Source: Immundisolibacterales bacterium (GTDB taxonomy: Bacteria; Pseudomonadota; Gammaproteobacteria; HK1). From it: a stretch of DNA of 64,000 bases. Below the pieces are notes generated by a model. That model was given only the letters and a program-made list of their open reading frames with translations, was not told the origin of the DNA and did not search any database. Where the stretch lies: the NCBI GenBank assembly GCA_026712715.1, contig JAPOPW010000009.1, forward strand, positions 124,001-188,000. Reading direction: 5' to 3'. Below are positions 62,530-64,000 of the stretch, piece after piece. Positions within the stretch are counted from its first letter, which is position 1, and every line of letters begins with the position of its first letter. A program made the translations under genes and the position numbers.

Positions 62530-63011
62530 CCGGCGAACGGAACCCGCCGGCCGTCCCGGCGGCCACCGCCGGCAAGACCGGCCGTCCCGGCATGTCGACC
62601 ACGACGGCCCGGACCATCGAATGGACCATCATCGCCCTTTGCCTCGCGTCGCTCGTCTTCGTGTTCCAGCCCGTGAGCCCCGCCTTCCATGCGATCGGCA
62701 TGGTGCTCGTCGTGGTCGGCGCCCTCGCCTTCAACCTGGTGCCGCTTTGCCGGCCGGGCCGCCCGGTGATGGGCCTCGTCAAGGTCACCGCGATCATCGC
62801 GCTGATCCTCGCGGTCGCCGTCGGCATCGCGATCGGCACCGCGGTTCTCTACGGCGACTACGTCCGTGTCACCGCATGCCCGAACGAGAAACCGGGCTCG
62901 CGCAACTGGGACCGCAAGCTCAAGTGCGAGAAGTCTCGCTGGCTCATCTGCGAGCAGCTCGGTCCGGAATCCAAGCCCGCCCTCGTCGAGTGGTGCGCAA
63001 CCTCCGGGTAG
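62526..63011 (+). CDS. Small membrane protein of unknown function in the importer operon
   Basis: The 161-residue product starts at a GTG that overlaps the ATPase 2 stop as GTGA; ATG 62592 is an alternative. Three hydrophobic segments (about 32-48, 54-72, 82-108) are followed by a C-terminal soluble tail with four cysteines (TACPNEKPG, LKCEKSRWLICEQLG, VEWCATSG), perhaps periplasmic and disulfide bonded. It resembles no family I recognise. Coupling to the transporter suggests an accessory subunit. Confidence 0.7.
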   Translation: MTGERNPPAVPAATAGKTGRPGMSTTTARTIEWTIIALCLASLVFVFQPVSPAFHAIGMVLVVVGALAFNLVPLCRPGRPVMGLVKVTAIIALILAVAVGIAIGTAVLYGDYVRVTACPNEKPGSRNWDRKLKCEKSRWLICEQLGPESKPALVEWCATSG

Positions 63012-63303
63012 CGCGCCCGCCGCCCGATCGCAGGACACCGGTCGACACCGGGATTCCGCGCCCGGTTCCGGACTGCGCCAAGCTTCGAGAGTCGCGGCGC
63101 GCGAACCCGTCGCGCCGCCGCGGGCGGCCAACTCGGGTCCGGCGGCGCAAGCGATTCCACCGGCAACGCATCGGACCTTCGAGGCCCGCACGGGTGGCTC
63201 GACTCGGGGTCCGCGCACAGCGCGCCGGACGACGGTGACCACTGCTCGATCAGGTCTCCAATGATAATCTGTCGAATTCCGCAACGGCCGGGAGACCAGC
63301 CAA

Positions 63304-63645
63304 ATGGAACTCACCATCGAAAGGGACGGCGGAACCGTGATCGCCCGACCCAACGGCAGGCTCGAGGGGCTGCAGGGCGCTTCGAAGTTTCAGAAGGCGC
63401 TCGAGAAGTCGATCGGACCGGACGACCACGCTCTCATCCTGGACATGGAAGCGCTCACCTACATCAGCAGCGCGGGGCTGCGGGCGGTGGCCATCATGAT
63501 CAATCGCACCAAGGCCGCGGACATGGGCTTCGTTCTCTGCTCCCTGTCGAAGTCGGTCAACGACGTGTTCACCACCAGCGGGTTCAATCGACTGGTACAG
63601 GTGGTCGACACCCTGGAAGACGCCCGCTGGACGGTCGCCGCCTGA
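63304..63645 (+). CDS. STAS-domain anti-anti-sigma factor
   Basis: The 113-residue single-domain protein has the STAS pattern: GTVIARPNGRLEG, HALILDMEALTYISSAGLRA with the phosphorylatable serine of SSAGLR (about 59-60), and LCSLSKSVNDVFTTSGFNRL. In partner switching the unphosphorylated form binds an anti-sigma or HATPase kinase. The next gene, 58 bases downstream, encodes such a kinase-like protein. Confidence 0.93.
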   Translation: MELTIERDGGTVIARPNGRLEGLQGASKFQKALEKSIGPDDHALILDMEALTYISSAGLRAVAIMINRTKAADMGFVLCSLSKSVNDVFTTSGFNRLVQVVDTLEDARWTVAA

Positions 63646-63702
63646 TTCTCGTTGTTCCGGCGGCGCAACCTGTCTGGCGGTCCACTGGATCGGGAGCCCG
63701 AA

Positions 63703-64000
63703 ATGGCTGGCGAGGGATCGCTCAGGCTCACCCCCTCCGAAGAACCGCACCAGGAGAGCGTCCTCGAGACCATTGCGGCGGAGGTGGAGGGCTGGGGTAC
63801 CAGGGAAGGCTGGGGAAGCAGCCTGATCTTCAAGGTAAACCTGGTGCTCGACGAGCTGGCCACCAACATCATCGTCCATGGAGGGAAGGAGCGTCGTCGA
63901 AGCCCCGACATCGTGATCGAGGTGGCTTCGAGGGGAGACGAGGTAATCATCGAGATCTCCGATGACGGGAGGCCGTTCAATCCCCTCAGCGACGCGCCTC
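63703..64000 (+). CDS. RsbW/HATPase_c_2-type anti-sigma regulatory factor, partial at the right edge
   Basis: I translated 99 codons from ATG 63703 and the frame is open to the window end. VNLVLDELATNIIVHGG is the N-box with ELATN and EIISDDGRP-like EISDDGRPFNPL is the G1 box of GHKL ATPases, placed as in RsbW-type serine kinases. It probably phosphorylates the upstream STAS protein and controls an output factor outside the window. A PP2C-type phosphatase would be expected further right. Confidence 0.85.
   Translation, partial: MAGEGSLRLTPSEEPHQESVLETIAAEVEGWGTREGWGSSLIFKVNLVLDELATNIIVHGGKERRRSPDIVIEVASRGDEVIIEISDDGRPFNPLSDAP

Overview
The window is a high-GC chromosomal segment, most likely from a gammaproteobacterium. 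The grounds are YggX, YajD, DsbB, RsmE, an L,D-transpeptidase with an Lpp-like lipoprotein, the tkt-gap-pgk-aldolase order, and GTG/TTG starts with GTGA/ATGA overlaps throughout. No 16S gene is present, so the assignment is inference. No complete insertion sequence, integrase or phage structural gene was recognised.

Layout. (1) 1-10500 is a defence-island-like block. On the minus strand it reads XRE-SNF2-DUF3883 helicase, DUF4145 protein, AlbA_2/HATPase_c_4 protein, and DUF1156 DNA methylase running off the left edge. A plus-strand hicB-like antitoxin sits between two 94-base copies of the methylase 5' end. A DUF4143 AAA ATPase lies divergently to the right. (2) 10600-22100 holds an SDR, an amidohydrolase and an acyl-CoA ligase, then class I aldolase, pgk, gap, tkt and a sulfoacetaldehyde acetyltransferase-like gene, all on the minus strand. 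(3) 22400-25800 holds arsR-arsI with a nested operator, a Rieske oxygenase, an Lrp-type regulator and tRNA-Phe. (4) 25900-40250 is mostly housekeeping and envelope: yggX, mutY, argH, a fumarase/ASL-type lyase, the L,D-transpeptidase and Lpp-like pair, a 741-residue PilJ/FimL-like membrane protein, rsmE, dsbB, a P450, a hexapeptide-repeat protein and a MATE-type transporter. (5) 40250-49970 is a long minus-strand run of catabolic-looking enzymes (Ldh family, LLM flavin oxidoreductase, methyltransferase, enoyl-CoA hydratase, class I amidotransferase, D-2-hydroxyacid dehydrogenase, DadA-like oxidase) followed by a membrane hydrolase and ribA. (6) 50400-56450 holds an EamA permease, a helix-hairpin-helix protein, an XRE regulator divergent from a fatty acid desaturase, an HNH nuclease and a CmcJ/NvfI-type protein. 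(7) 56650-64000 holds a two-ATPase ABC importer operon, then a STAS protein and a HATPase anti-sigma-type protein cut by the right edge.

How the genes work together. The left block combines DNA modification, helicase/nuclease-like and nucleic-acid-binding proteins in the manner of DUF1156/DUF499 defence clusters; the rest of it should lie left of the window. The central carbon genes interconvert triose, pentose and hexose phosphates, and the xsc-like enzyme would feed acetyl phosphate from sulfonates. The importer pairs one ATPase with a good signature and bad H-loop with another having the reverse, so one composite ATP site should be catalytic and one degenerate.
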